Assembly (NCBI RefSeq): GCF_001295795.1
Contig: NZ_LJHY01000023.1
Coordinates: forward strand, 118,244-182,243
Length of the DNA: 64,000 nucleotides
Source: Novosphingobium sp. AAP83
Lineage (GTDB): Bacteria > Pseudomonadota > Alphaproteobacteria > Sphingomonadales > Sphingomonadaceae
Direction of reading: 5' to 3'
In this document: piece after piece, positions 8,915 to 17,599 of the stretch
Layout: every line of letters starts with the position of its first letter
Position numbering within the stretch: position 1 is the stretch's first letter
The notes under the pieces: generated by a model
Databases searched by the model: none
Told to the model about the DNA's origin: nothing
The model's input: the letters and a program-made list of their open reading frames with translations, nothing else
Translations under genes and position numbers: made by a program

Positions 8915-9828
8915 TTCAGTTGCCCCGGAATATGGCTTTCATGGTTGGCCAGATACCACTCGGCGATCTCCTCGCGCGTGGCCCACCACACGCCGGGCAG
9001 GCTCTTGGCGTGTTCGATGAATTCGCGCAGCGCCCGCACGCGGTGGGCGCGGCCCGATACGTGGGGATGCAGCCCCACATTCATGATCCGGCCGGTCTTC
9101 GCACCCTCGGCATAAAGTACATCCAGTTCCTCGATCAGCGCATCGCGGAACTGGTCAGTCGTATAATTCTTGCGCGTGATAAACGTGAAGTCGTTGATCT
9201 CGTTCGAATAGGGCACTGATACGATCGGACCGCTCGGCGTGCGCAGCAAATAGGGCTGATCATCATTCATGATGTCGCAGTAAAACGTGCAGCCATATTC
9301 GGCGAGGATATCGGCGGTCTGCATCGTTCCGCGAAGGCTCGACGAAAGCCAGCCCTTGCTCTTGCGCCCGGTGAACTTTTCAAACTGGTCAAGGCTGCGC
9401 AGGATGATGTCGCGCTCCTTTTCGGGCGCATGGGCAAAGCTCGATAGCAGTTCGCCCTGCTCCCAGTTGTGCGTCAGCAGTTCCCAGCCGCGCTCCAGCA
9501 CCGCATCGGTCATCGCGCCGCGCCGTTCGAACGTGACCGCATTGGTCGTGCAACTGGCCTTCACGCCCAGTTCGTCAAACAGCTCGAACAACCGCCAGAT
9601 GCCCACCCGCTGGCCATATTCGCGCCAGGTGAAGTTGGGAAAGTCGGGCGTATTGCCGGGCAGCACATCGGGCAGGATCGCAGGACCGCCCGCGTAATAA
9701 GGCTTGTCGGTATCCTTGGTCAGATCCCACGTTTCCAGATTGAACGTCAGAATCAGCGCCACTTGCGCGCCATTGGGCCAGACCAGCGGCTTGCGCTGCG
9801 GCATCGGGATATAATCGTATTCCATCAA
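8911..9828 (-). CDS. Polysaccharide-deacetylase-fold amidohydrolase, PuuE/cyclic-imide-hydrolase type
   Basis: A 305-residue NodB-fold protein. Its first motif reads LTFNLETW instead of the TFDD of metal-dependent deacetylases. The N-x-E pattern and the later LHPHVSGRAHR segment resemble the PuuE subgroup, which contains the allantoinase PuuE and, as I recall, bacterial cyclic imide hydrolases. No signal peptide is visible, so it is cytoplasmic and unlikely to act on cell-wall polysaccharide. Hydrolysis of a cyclic amide or imide to a half-amide is therefore more plausible than deacetylation. It lies 25 bases downstream of the amine oxidase and overlaps the monooxygenase. The exact substrate is unknown. 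Confidence 0.68.
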   Translation of the reverse strand: MMEYDYIPMPQRKPLVWPNGAQVALILTFNLETWDLTKDTDKPYYAGGPAILPDVLPGNTPDFPNFTWREYGQRVGIWRLFELFDELGVKASCTTNAVTFERRGAMTDAVLERGWELLTHNWEQGELLSSFAHAPEKERDIILRSLDQFEKFTGRKSKGWLSSSLRGTMQTADILAEYGCTFYCDIMNDDQPYLLRTPSGPIVSVPYSNEINDFTFITRKNYTTDQFRDALIEELDVLYAEGAKTGRIMNVGLHPHVSGRAHRVRALREFIEHAKSLPGVWWATREEIAEWYLANHESHIPGQLK

Positions 9829-9853
9829 GCGTTCCCTGATTCCTATGCCGCGC

Positions 9854-11317
9854 TCAGGCGGTCACTATCTCAACCGCCACGCGCTCGGCTGATTCCAGCG
9901 CGCCTTCCAGCCCGCGTGATGCAATCGCGGTATGTTCGCCGCAAAAGTGCACGCGGCCAGCAGGCTTGGCCATTTCATCCACCCAGCGCACCTGACCCGG
10001 GCCAAAGTACGACACATCGCCGCCGTTGAACCGCTCGCCAGCCCAACTGAAATAGCTGTGCGCCGCGATCTTGCCCTTGGCCGCAGGGCGCAAGGTTTCC
10101 AACTGGCGCACGACCATCGCCTTGGCCATATCCGGCCCCATGCGGTCCCAGTACAGCGCCAGATTGCCGCGCGATTGCACGATAAAGCCGGTGATCTCCT
10201 CCACACTCGCGCCATAACGCTGCGGCATCACATTGCCCAAAGGCCCGTCGGTCCACATGCCCGGTGCCAGCTTGTCCTCTTCCCAGAACGGCGCGGTGGC
10301 GGTGACGAACACCATCGACAGCGGCTGATAGCCAAGCTGGCCCACCGCCTGCGCCTGAAGCCCCTCCAGCGCGGGCAACATCTTCACATTGCGCAGCGCC
10401 GAAAACGGCAGCGAACAGACCACACGGCCTGCCGTAAACATCGCCCCATCAGCGCAATGCACGCTGACTTGCGCCCCGGCCTGCGTCACCGCCACAACCT
10501 CGCGCCCCAGCAGCACATCGCCTTTCAGCAGCTTGGCCATGCCCGTGGCCAGATGGATATTGCCGCCCTTCACCCCCAAAGACTTGGTGCCCGCCGCAAT
10601 CTGCGCTTTCACAAAACCGTCGTTGTATTCCATCATCAGCGATGATGTTTCCCATGCATTGCTGCCGTAATAGGGCGCGATATCGTTGCACAGCCGGATC
10701 GCGGCTTCCGAGAGCCCTTGCGCGCGCAGCACTTCATGCAACGACACATCCAGCGCCGCATTGACTGGCTCGTGCCACGTCGTCCAATCGGCCAGCCGGT
10801 TGCCGTCAGACACCGCTTTGCCCACCACTTCTGCTGGCAACAGCATCTTGAACTTGTCGGGCAGCGGATTGCCGGGGAACTGCGCCCACTCCGCCCGCGT
10901 CATCGGCTTGCCGTTGATCCACAACAGCGGCGGCGCACCGTGCCGCCAGCGCGATCCCACTTCCTGCATTTCCACCCCGGCACGGGTCGCCGCATCAAGG
11001 CCCCGGCCATAAGCCTCACCCATCGAATTGAAGCCCATTTCGGGATAGCCCGGCTGATCGAGCAGCGTGCGGATGCGCCCGCCTACCTCGGCCCGCGCTT
11101 CCAGCACGGTCACCTTCATGCCCTGCTGTTCCAGCATCCACGCCGCTTGCATGCCCGATACGCCCGCGCCCAGCACGATCACGTCGGCCTGCCCGGGCTT
11201 GGCCAATGTCGGCGGCTTAGCCTTCTCTTTCAGCGTAAATCCGGCGAATGCGGGATTGCTCGCAACCAGACCCAGCCCAGCTGTTGCCAAGGAGAATGTG
11301 CGCCGGTTCATCGCCAT
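9854..11317 (-). CDS. Tat-exported flavin amine oxidase
   Basis: A 487-residue flavin monoamine oxidase family protein. The N-terminus MNRRTFSLATAGLGL is a twin-arginine signal, so the folded FAD enzyme is probably periplasmic. The dinucleotide motif GAGVSG is at residues 50-55, followed by the family's EARAEVGGRI glycine-rich stretch. The C-terminus HFCGEHTA...RGLEGALESAERVA is the usual FAD-contact region. It would oxidise an amine to an imine/aldehyde with oxygen or a respiratory acceptor. First gene of the minus-strand operon; the 218-base gap to the divergent hydrolase carries the operator-like site at 11434. Confidence 0.83.
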   Translation of the reverse strand: MAMNRRTFSLATAGLGLVASNPAFAGFTLKEKAKPPTLAKPGQADVIVLGAGVSGMQAAWMLEQQGMKVTVLEARAEVGGRIRTLLDQPGYPEMGFNSMGEAYGRGLDAATRAGVEMQEVGSRWRHGAPPLLWINGKPMTRAEWAQFPGNPLPDKFKMLLPAEVVGKAVSDGNRLADWTTWHEPVNAALDVSLHEVLRAQGLSEAAIRLCNDIAPYYGSNAWETSSLMMEYNDGFVKAQIAAGTKSLGVKGGNIHLATGMAKLLKGDVLLGREVVAVTQAGAQVSVHCADGAMFTAGRVVCSLPFSALRNVKMLPALEGLQAQAVGQLGYQPLSMVFVTATAPFWEEDKLAPGMWTDGPLGNVMPQRYGASVEEITGFIVQSRGNLALYWDRMGPDMAKAMVVRQLETLRPAAKGKIAAHSYFSWAGERFNGGDVSYFGPGQVRWVDEMAKPAGRVHFCGEHTAIASRGLEGALESAERVAVEIVTA

Positions 11318-11433
11318 TGTTCTGCAATCCTTGAAACATCCGGCGCCAAGGCCGCTAGCAAAGGGAGCTGACCTTCACCAATCCTTGCAATCTGTGGCCG
11401 ATCAGGCCCCGCTGTCGATCAACCGGATATGGC

Positions 11434-11450
11434 TCACCACCTGTCGGATA
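11434..11450. promoter_or_regulatory. Cluster operator-like site between divergent operons
   Basis: Read on the minus strand this is TATCCG-ACAGG-TGGTGA: the left arm and spacer are identical to the site upstream of iclR (14 of 17 positions match overall), while the right arm is degenerate. A further half-site TATCCGATA lies near 11500. The position, between the amine oxidase and the alpha/beta hydrolase starts, would allow one regulator to control both operons. Confidence 0.5.
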
Positions 11451-11535
11451 GAGACGCAAGGCTTTCGGAAATTTCGCCAATCGCCGATAGCGCATATCCT
11501 ATATCCGATACGAACTTGGCCGAACCGGAGGCTTC

Positions 11536-12534
11536 ATGCAATTGATCAGAACTCTGAGATACTTTGGCCTTGGCTTCCTTCTGGCATTCACGCTGCCGAT
11601 CACGGCTGTGTTTGCGCAAACCGCTGCCAACGCGCCCGATTCGCCCACCACCCCGCGCCTCACCGTCGGGCAATTGCGCACCAAATACGCCGATAAGCAA
11701 AGCCGCTTCATGCCGGTCAAAGGCATGGAGATCCATTACAAGGACGAAGGCCCGCGCCGCGCCCCCATACTGCTGATGATCCACGGTTCGCAAAGCAGCC
11801 TGCGCACGTGGGACCGCATCACCGCGCTGATGAAAAAGCGTTACCGCGTGATCCGCCTCGATATCCCGGGTTATGGCCTGTCCTCGCACACCACCGATGA
11901 AGCCGCCCAAACCGTGCAGCCGGTCGAAGTGGTCGAAGGCCTGCTCGATGGCCTTGGCATCAAAAAAATCGCCGCCGCCATTGGTGTCTCCAGCGGTGGC
12001 ACCATGGCGATGTATCTGGCGGCCAAGCGCCCCGAACTGGTCGAGCGGCTGATCCTGTCGAACACCCCATCTGATCCGGTTGATACCAGCCATCTGGTGC
12101 AAACCCCGGCGTTCCTTGCCGCGCAAGACCGCGCGCGCAAAACCGGCTATCAGGACCTCGATTTCTGGGACCAGTACCTCTCGTTCTTCGCAGGCGATCC
12201 CGCACGTATCAGCGCAAAAACCAAGGCCGAATACTGGGACTTCAACCGCCGCAGTCCCGAAAAGCATCCCATCGCCATGGTCGCGCGCATCGGTGATGGC
12301 AAACAGGCTGCTATCGAAATGGCCAAGATCACCGCCCCCACCTTCCTCCTCTGGGGCAGCGGCGATCCGCTCCTGCCCGAAGCCGCCGTCCATGCCATCA
12401 CCCGCTATCTGAAGAACGCCACGATCTCCAAAGTGCTGATGCCCGATGTCGGCCACTATCCCCCCTTGGAAGTGCCAGACCGTTTCGCCCGCTGGATCGA
12501 AACATATGTCGAAGCCGGAGTGCCAAAACCGTGA
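11536..12534 (+). CDS. Exported alpha/beta hydrolase
   Basis: A 332-residue alpha/beta hydrolase with a Sec signal: basic [10 protein letters not shown], a hydrophobic run, then AFAQ-like cleavage near residue 27. The oxyanion segment is MIHGS near residue 80, the nucleophile elbow GVSSGG puts the serine at residue 151, an acid follows in GSGDPLLP and the histidine in DVGHYPP. It resembles C-C bond hydrolases, haloalkane dehalogenase-like or ester/amide hydrolases and probably acts in the periplasm. Its TGA overlaps the GTG start of the LeuC-like gene (GTGA at 12531), so it heads the plus-strand operon. Confidence 0.8.
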   Translation: MQLIRTLRYFGLGFLLAFTLPITAVFAQTAANAPDSPTTPRLTVGQLRTKYADKQSRFMPVKGMEIHYKDEGPRRAPILLMIHGSQSSLRTWDRITALMKKRYRVIRLDIPGYGLSSHTTDEAAQTVQPVEVVEGLLDGLGIKKIAAAIGVSSGGTMAMYLAAKRPELVERLILSNTPSDPVDTSHLVQTPAFLAAQDRARKTGYQDLDFWDQYLSFFAGDPARISAKTKAEYWDFNRRSPEKHPIAMVARIGDGKQAAIEMAKITAPTFLLWGSGDPLLPEAAVHAITRYLKNATISKVLMPDVGHYPPLEVPDRFARWIETYVEAGVPKP

Positions 12535-13934
12535 AACCGCGCACGCTCTACGAAAAGCTGTGGGATGCGCACATCGTCGCCGAGCTGGGTGCTGATGAAG
12601 CGCTACTCTATATTGATCGCCACATCGTCCACGAAGTTTCCAGCCCGCAATCCTTCGTTTCCATGCGCAAGGCAGGTCGCCAGTTGCGCCGCCCCGAAAC
12701 GCACCTTGCCGTGGCCGATCACGCCATCCCCACCCGTCAACGCGATGTGATCGATGAGCCACAGGCCGCTGCGCAAATCGCCGAACTTGAAGCCAATGTG
12801 GCCGAATTTGGCCTCCCCTATGCCGCGCTGTCCGGTCCCGAACAGGGCATTGTCCACGTCATCGGCCCTGAAACTGGCTTCACCCTGCCCGGCACCACCA
12901 TTGTCTGCGGCGATAGCCACACCACCACGCACGGCGCATTCGGCGCACTTGCCTTCGGCATCGGTGCTAGCGAACAAACCACGGTCATGGCCGCACAAGC
13001 CCTGCGCCAGACCAAAGCGCGCACGATGAAGGTCGAACTCATCGGCCACCGCCACCCGCTCACGTTCGCCAAGGACATTGCGCTCGCCCTAATCGCCAAG
13101 ATCGGCGCAAATGGTGCGGTGGGCTATGCGGTCGAATATGTCGGCCCCGCCGTTTCCGCCATGGCGATGGCCGAGCGCATGACCTTGTGCAACATGACGA
13201 TTGAGGCCGGCAGCCGCATCGGCCTTGTCGCGCCCGATGAAACCACTTTCGCCTTCATCAAGGGCCGCCGCCTTGCCCCCAAGGCCGCCATGTTCGATGC
13301 TGCCTGCGCCTATTGGCGAACCTTGCCCAGCGATGCAGGCGCGCATTATGATAAAGTTGTCACGCTCGATCTGGCGCAAATCGCCCCGCAAGTCAGTTGG
13401 GGCACCAGCCCGAACCAGACCCTGCCCGTCACCGCGCACCTGCCAGACCCTGCGCAAATCACTGACCCATCCGAACGGCGCGAGGCGGAAAAGGCGCTGT
13501 CCTATATGGGCCTTACCCCCGGCGCGGCACTGCAAGGCACGCCCATCAGCCACGTCTTTATCGGATCGTGCACCAATGGCCGGATCGAGGACTTGCGCGC
13601 CGCCGCCGCGATCGCATTAGACCGCAAGGTGGCAAGCGGCGTTAAAGCTATCGTCGTGCCCGGCTCTGCTGCCACCCGCGCCGCTGCGCAAGCCGAAGGG
13701 CTTGACCGCATCTTCACCGCCGCCGGTTTCGAATGGCGCTTTGCCGGGTGTTCGATGTGCGTAGCGATGAACGATGATCGCCTTGCGCCCGGGGATCGTT
13801 GCGCCTCCACCAGCAACCGCAATTTCGAAGGCCGTCAGGGCGCAGGCGGACGCACCCATTTGATGAGCCCTGCCATGGCCGCCGCTGCCGCCATCGCGGG
13901 CCACATTGCCGATGCGCGGGAGTATATCGCATGA
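12531..13934 (+). CDS. Aconitase-family hydratase large subunit (LeuC-like)
   Basis: A 467-residue protein matching LeuC in length and layout. The three [4Fe-4S] ligands are visible at C347 (SCTNGR), C407 and C410 (GCSMC), and [19 protein letters not shown] is the active-site region. The start is GTG 12531. Heterodimers of this type isomerise isopropylmalate or hydrate citraconate, maleate or dimethylmaleate. The surroundings (hydrolase, amidase, KKCGH lyase elsewhere in the cluster) and the absence of leuA, leuB or other leucine genes argue for a catabolic hydratase rather than leucine biosynthesis. Housekeeping IPM isomerase remains possible until another leuCD copy is shown in the genome. 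Confidence 0.85.
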   Translation: MKPRTLYEKLWDAHIVAELGADEALLYIDRHIVHEVSSPQSFVSMRKAGRQLRRPETHLAVADHAIPTRQRDVIDEPQAAAQIAELEANVAEFGLPYAALSGPEQGIVHVIGPETGFTLPGTTIVCGDSHTTTHGAFGALAFGIGASEQTTVMAAQALRQTKARTMKVELIGHRHPLTFAKDIALALIAKIGANGAVGYAVEYVGPAVSAMAMAERMTLCNMTIEAGSRIGLVAPDETTFAFIKGRRLAPKAAMFDAACAYWRTLPSDAGAHYDKVVTLDLAQIAPQVSWGTSPNQTLPVTAHLPDPAQITDPSERREAEKALSYMGLTPGAALQGTPISHVFIGSCTNGRIEDLRAAAAIALDRKVASGVKAIVVPGSAATRAAAQAEGLDRIFTAAGFEWRFAGCSMCVAMNDDRLAPGDRCASTSNRNFEGRQGAGGRTHLMSPAMAAAAAIAGHIADAREYIA

Positions 13935-14539
13935 CCGGCTTTACAACCGTCACCGGCCCCGCCGCCGCAATGCCGGAAGAGAACATCGATACCGATATCA
14001 TCTTCCCCGCGCGCTTCCTCCTGCTCACCGCGCGCGAAGGCTTGGGGAAACACGCCTTCCATGATCGCCGCTATCATGCCGACGGGACCGAGGTGGCGGG
14101 CTATGTGCTCAACACCGATCCCTTCCGCGCACCTCCGGTCATTGTCGCAGGCGCAAACTTCGGTTCGGGCTCCAGCCGCGAACAGGCGGTCTGGGCGCTG
14201 CACGGCCTTGGCGTGCGCGCCGTGATCGCGCCTGCGCTGGGCGAGATTTTTCACAACAACTGCCTGCGCAATGGCGTGATCCCGGTGATCTTGCCGCCCG
14301 AAACGGTCGCGCAAATGCTCGGCTGCGCCGCAGCGGGCACGGCTTTCACCGTCGATCTTGAAGCGCAAACCGTCACCGTCGCAGGCCAGCCCCCCACCCC
14401 CTTCGCCATCCCGCCCGAAAGACGGCTTGCCTTGCTAAATGGTTGGGATGAAACCGACCTCGTGCTAGCCCGCTTTGCCGATGACATTACCGCTTTCGAG
14501 AACACCCAACGCCAGACCCAGCCCTGGCTCTATGCTTAA
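13931..14539 (+). CDS. Aconitase-family hydratase small subunit (LeuD-like)
   Basis: A 202-residue swivel-domain subunit. Start ATG 13931 overlaps the large-subunit stop (ATGA); the longer frame opening at 13799 is inside the LeuC-like gene. [14 protein letters not shown] at the N-terminus and [14 protein letters not shown] in the middle are the LeuD landmarks. The substrate-recognition loop reads TAREGLG where E. coli LeuD has TRTGFG, and the SREHAPWAL histidine is replaced by glutamine. These changes point to a substrate other than isopropylmalate, such as a (methyl)maleate (inference). It pairs with the preceding large subunit. Confidence 0.82.
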   Translation: MTGFTTVTGPAAAMPEENIDTDIIFPARFLLLTAREGLGKHAFHDRRYHADGTEVAGYVLNTDPFRAPPVIVAGANFGSGSSREQAVWALHGLGVRAVIAPALGEIFHNNCLRNGVIPVILPPETVAQMLGCAAAGTAFTVDLEAQTVTVAGQPPTPFAIPPERRLALLNGWDETDLVLARFADDITAFENTQRQTQPWLYA

Positions 14540-14551
14540 GGACCCCGCCGC

Positions 14552-15190
14552 ATGAGCAACGACGCTGCTGACCTGCTCGCCAATTACAAGAAAGCTTATG
14601 ATCGCCGCGTCGGCTTCGGCAGCCGCCCGGCGCTGATCCTGATCGATTTCTGCATGGGCTATTTTGACGAAACCTGCGATCTTTACGCAGGCGTCGATGA
14701 TGCGCTCGCCTCGGCCCTGCGCGTCCGCGCCGCCGCCCGCGCTGCTGGCGTTCCGGTCATCCTCACCAATGTGGTCTATCACCCCTTGGCGCTCAACGGC
14801 GGCCGCTTCTTTGAAAAAGCCGCCCCGCTCAAAAACTTCCTCGAAGGCAGCCCGATGGGCGCATGGGGGCCGGGGCTGGAACCCTTCGCCGATGAACTGG
14901 TCGTCTCCAAGCAATACCCCAGCGCCTTTTTCGGCACCTCGCTCGCCTCAACCCTCACCGCCATCGGTGTGGACTCGGTCCTGCTCACCGGCCTCACCAC
15001 CTCGGGCTGCGTCCGCGCCACCTGCGTCGACGCCATGAGCCACGGCTTCCGCACCGCCGTCATCGCCGACGCCTGCGGCGACCGCCACCCCGCCCCCCAC
15101 GAAGCCAACCTGTTCGACATGAACGCCAAGTATGCCGACGTGGTGAGCGAGGATGAGGCGGTGGCATTTTTCGCCGGGTTAAGCCGCTAG
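14552..15190 (+). CDS. Isochorismatase-family amidohydrolase (N-carbamoylsarcosine / maleamate amidase-like)
   Basis: A 212-residue cysteine hydrolase with the family triad visible: D32 in LIDF, K120 in VSKQYPSAFFGT and C153 in TTSGCVRAT. N-terminus GFGSRPALILIDF is typical of the N-carbamoylsarcosine amidohydrolase and NicF maleamate amidase branch. It would convert a primary amide or carbamoyl acid to acid plus ammonia. It is the last gene of the hydrolase-LeuCD operon, 12 bases after LeuD, so a half-amide to dicarboxylate step feeding the hydratase is an attractive reading. The stop codon overlaps the stop of the convergent TonB receptor within the palindrome CTAG at 15187-15190. Confidence 0.8.
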   Translation: MSNDAADLLANYKKAYDRRVGFGSRPALILIDFCMGYFDETCDLYAGVDDALASALRVRAAARAAGVPVILTNVVYHPLALNGGRFFEKAAPLKNFLEGSPMGAWGPGLEPFADELVVSKQYPSAFFGTSLASTLTAIGVDSVLLTGLTTSGCVRATCVDAMSHGFRTAVIADACGDRHPAPHEANLFDMNAKYADVVSEDEAVAFFAGLSR

Positions 15191-17457
15191 TACCGCAATG
15201 TCAGGCCACCTTGGATCATCAGCGGTTGTCCCGGCAAATTGCCCCGCACCCGGTCAACGATAAACATCTTGTCAAACAGATTGCGCGCCGAAACAAACAC
15301 TTCCCAATTGCCCTGTGGCGGACCGTAGGACGCCGCCAGATTGACTTGCGCCCAGCCGTCAATGCGCCCGCGCTGGCCATCGGGCGTTTGCGCGATCAGG
15401 TTCACGTCATCGGCGAACATCGATGATTGGCTGACAACCTCAACTTGTCCGGTAAAGCCCTTGTGCTCTATGCCCAACGCCGCAGAAAACAGCCATTCGG
15501 GCGAATAGGGCAGGCGATTGCCTTGAACATTGCGGGCTACACCGCAAGGAATCACACCGCTGCCTGTCGCAACATTGCTGCCAGTCGTTGCGCCATCAAA
15601 ACACGGCGCAGTTGCGATCCGCGTGCTGTTGTAGCGTGCGGTGGCCACCCAAGTTGCCGCCATCCGGCCAAACACATCCGTTTCGCGCGTGGTCCAGCCG
15701 GCATCGCGCGATGAAAGGTTAAGCGAGAGTTCCCCGCCCCGGTGCAAAGTCCGGCCCGCCGATGTCAGCGTCGCCCCGATCCCGCCAGCCACAGATTGCG
15801 CGATGATCTGGTTTTCAAAGTCCATGACATAGAACGTGGCATCGGCGCGCACACCTTTCACCAGATCGCCGCGAATACCCGCTTCCCAATTCCAGCTCAG
15901 CTCCGCATCAAGATCAACCGATCCCCCTGTTGCGGTGATGATATCTTCCACGCGCGGCGGCGCAAAGCCGCGATGAACCCCGCCATAAAGTGTAACCGCA
16001 GGTGCAATATCAAAGGTCGCGCCAATGCCCGGCAACACTTTATCAAGACTCTGGCGGGCCGCTGTTAAAGCGGTCACCGCGCCGGTCGGACGGCCCCCGG
16101 CAATCACATCCACCGGCAGATTGCGCCGTTCGAAATCGATAAACTCACCACGCAGGCCGGGGGTGATCGATAGTTTGCCAAATTCGAAACGCGATTGGAT
16201 AAACGCAGCAAAGGCCGTCGCATCACGCTCGTTGTTTTCCCGAACGCCAGCGTTCACGCTCGTTCCGGGCGCGCGCGCATTGGGAGTGTCACCATTCCAC
16301 TGGCGGCGGCGCTGGCGCTCTTCATGATAGCGTACACCCAGTTCGGTTTCGCCGCCAATGCCCAGCAAGGCATGGTCAATCGAGAGGCGCGTTTCGGCAC
16401 CCCAAGTATCATAATCACGCAAACGCCCTTCGTTGCCGCAAGTTTGCAGCAAGTTCGCCATGCCCCCGCAGGCCGGATCACTGGCATCGTTTGGCCGCTG
16501 GCCGCTGTTCGATGATTGCCGCCACCAATCACGCGTGAAATAGTGATAATAGGCCGAAGTCTTGAGCGTCAGCCCTTCGCCCAAGGCCCAGCGGTGCGAA
16601 AGCGTCCCATTCCAGCGTTCGGTCTGGAAATCGTCGTTCGCAAACAGGTTCCCGCGCGGATCGGCATTGAACTCGGCCCGCGTCAGGCCGGAATAGGTCA
16701 CCTGGCTGTTCTCGTTAAAGCGCGATACCTTGAGCGTCACTGCGTGGTCTGCGCCAAACTCCCAATCCCCTTTCAGGAAGATATCGGTAAAGCGCAGCGC
16801 CTGATTGTCGCGATTGCCGTCTGTCTGCTTGTGATTGACATGCAGCAGCATCCGCCCGCCCAGCGCACTGCCGCCCACCATACCATCCAGATTCAGCGTA
16901 TCTCGGTTGCCATAACTGCCGGTCACCCGCGCCATCAGCTCTTCGGGCGCGTCAGGGGTTATGTAATTGACGACACCGCCGATGGTCTGCGGGCCAAACC
17001 GCACTTGCGCGGCCCCCTTCAGCACTTCAATACCAACAAAACGCTCGATCGGCGGATGATAATAAGCCGCATTATCGCCATAGGGCGCATAGCCTAGCGG
17101 GATGCCGTCTTCCAGCAACAGCACTTTGGTTGAACGCACCGGGTTCAGCCCGCGAATACCGATATTGGGCCTTGCCCCTGCGCCTTCTTCATCGCGTGCA
17201 AAAACGCCCGTCACCTGCCGCAGCGCATCATTCACCGTGAACACGCGCGAACGCTTCAAGTCCAGTTCGGAAACCGATGATGCTGATCCGGCAATGCGCG
17301 ATGCTGCCAAATCATCCCCAATCACAACGATATCTGGCTTGTTTTGGGAGATGTCTCCTGCGTCCTCAGTTTCGGCAGCATAGCTCGACACCGAATATCC
17401 TGATGCGGCAGCGCAAAGCGCCCATGCCAGAACGGTCCGTGAGCAGCGACTGGACAT
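15187..17457 (-). CDS. TonB-dependent outer-membrane receptor, FecA-like
   Basis: A 756-residue receptor with a signal peptide ending near SYAAE. The plug domain shows LLLEDGIPLGYAPYGDNAAYYHPP and GIEVLKGAAQVRFGPQTIGGVVNYIT (quoted here only as landmarks LLLEDGIPLGYAPYG and IEVLKGAAQVRFGPQT), which are close in pattern to FecA-type ferric dicitrate receptors. The C-terminal beta-barrel ends in an aromatic residue pair LRY as expected. It probably imports the cluster's substrate or an iron chelate across the outer membrane. No FecR/FecI pair is adjacent. It is transcribed towards the amidase gene and the two genes overlap by four bases. Confidence 0.85.
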   Translation of the reverse strand: MSSRCSRTVLAWALCAAASGYSVSSYAAETEDAGDISQNKPDIVVIGDDLAASRIAGSASSVSELDLKRSRVFTVNDALRQVTGVFARDEEGAGARPNIGIRGLNPVRSTKVLLLEDGIPLGYAPYGDNAAYYHPPIERFVGIEVLKGAAQVRFGPQTIGGVVNYITPDAPEELMARVTGSYGNRDTLNLDGMVGGSALGGRMLLHVNHKQTDGNRDNQALRFTDIFLKGDWEFGADHAVTLKVSRFNENSQVTYSGLTRAEFNADPRGNLFANDDFQTERWNGTLSHRWALGEGLTLKTSAYYHYFTRDWWRQSSNSGQRPNDASDPACGGMANLLQTCGNEGRLRDYDTWGAETRLSIDHALLGIGGETELGVRYHEERQRRRQWNGDTPNARAPGTSVNAGVRENNERDATAFAAFIQSRFEFGKLSITPGLRGEFIDFERRNLPVDVIAGGRPTGAVTALTAARQSLDKVLPGIGATFDIAPAVTLYGGVHRGFAPPRVEDIITATGGSVDLDAELSWNWEAGIRGDLVKGVRADATFYVMDFENQIIAQSVAGGIGATLTSAGRTLHRGGELSLNLSSRDAGWTTRETDVFGRMAATWVATARYNSTRIATAPCFDGATTGSNVATGSGVIPCGVARNVQGNRLPYSPEWLFSAALGIEHKGFTGQVEVVSQSSMFADDVNLIAQTPDGQRGRIDGWAQVNLAASYGPPQGNWEVFVSARNLFDKMFIVDRVRGNLPGQPLMIQGGLTLRY

Positions 17458-17599
17458 TGTCGTAACTTCCTTTGATGCAAATGACTCGCAGAAGCATTAT
17501 TAGTTACGCCAGTGTTCCACAATCCTGATATGAAATGTTACAATCTGGAGATAGGCGGCAGCACAAATTCGCCATCACACAACCTGCCGCGTGGCAAAC

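Noticed and set aside
7910..9115. A 401-residue plus-strand frame opposite the monooxygenase and deacetylase genes
   Set aside because: Antisense shadow; no recognisable motif, and the coupled minus-strand genes have clear family signatures.
12531..14539. leuCD as ordinary leucine biosynthesis genes
   Set aside because: No leuA or leuB nearby, operon with catabolic hydrolases, and altered LeuD recognition loop. Kept as an alternative in the gene entries.
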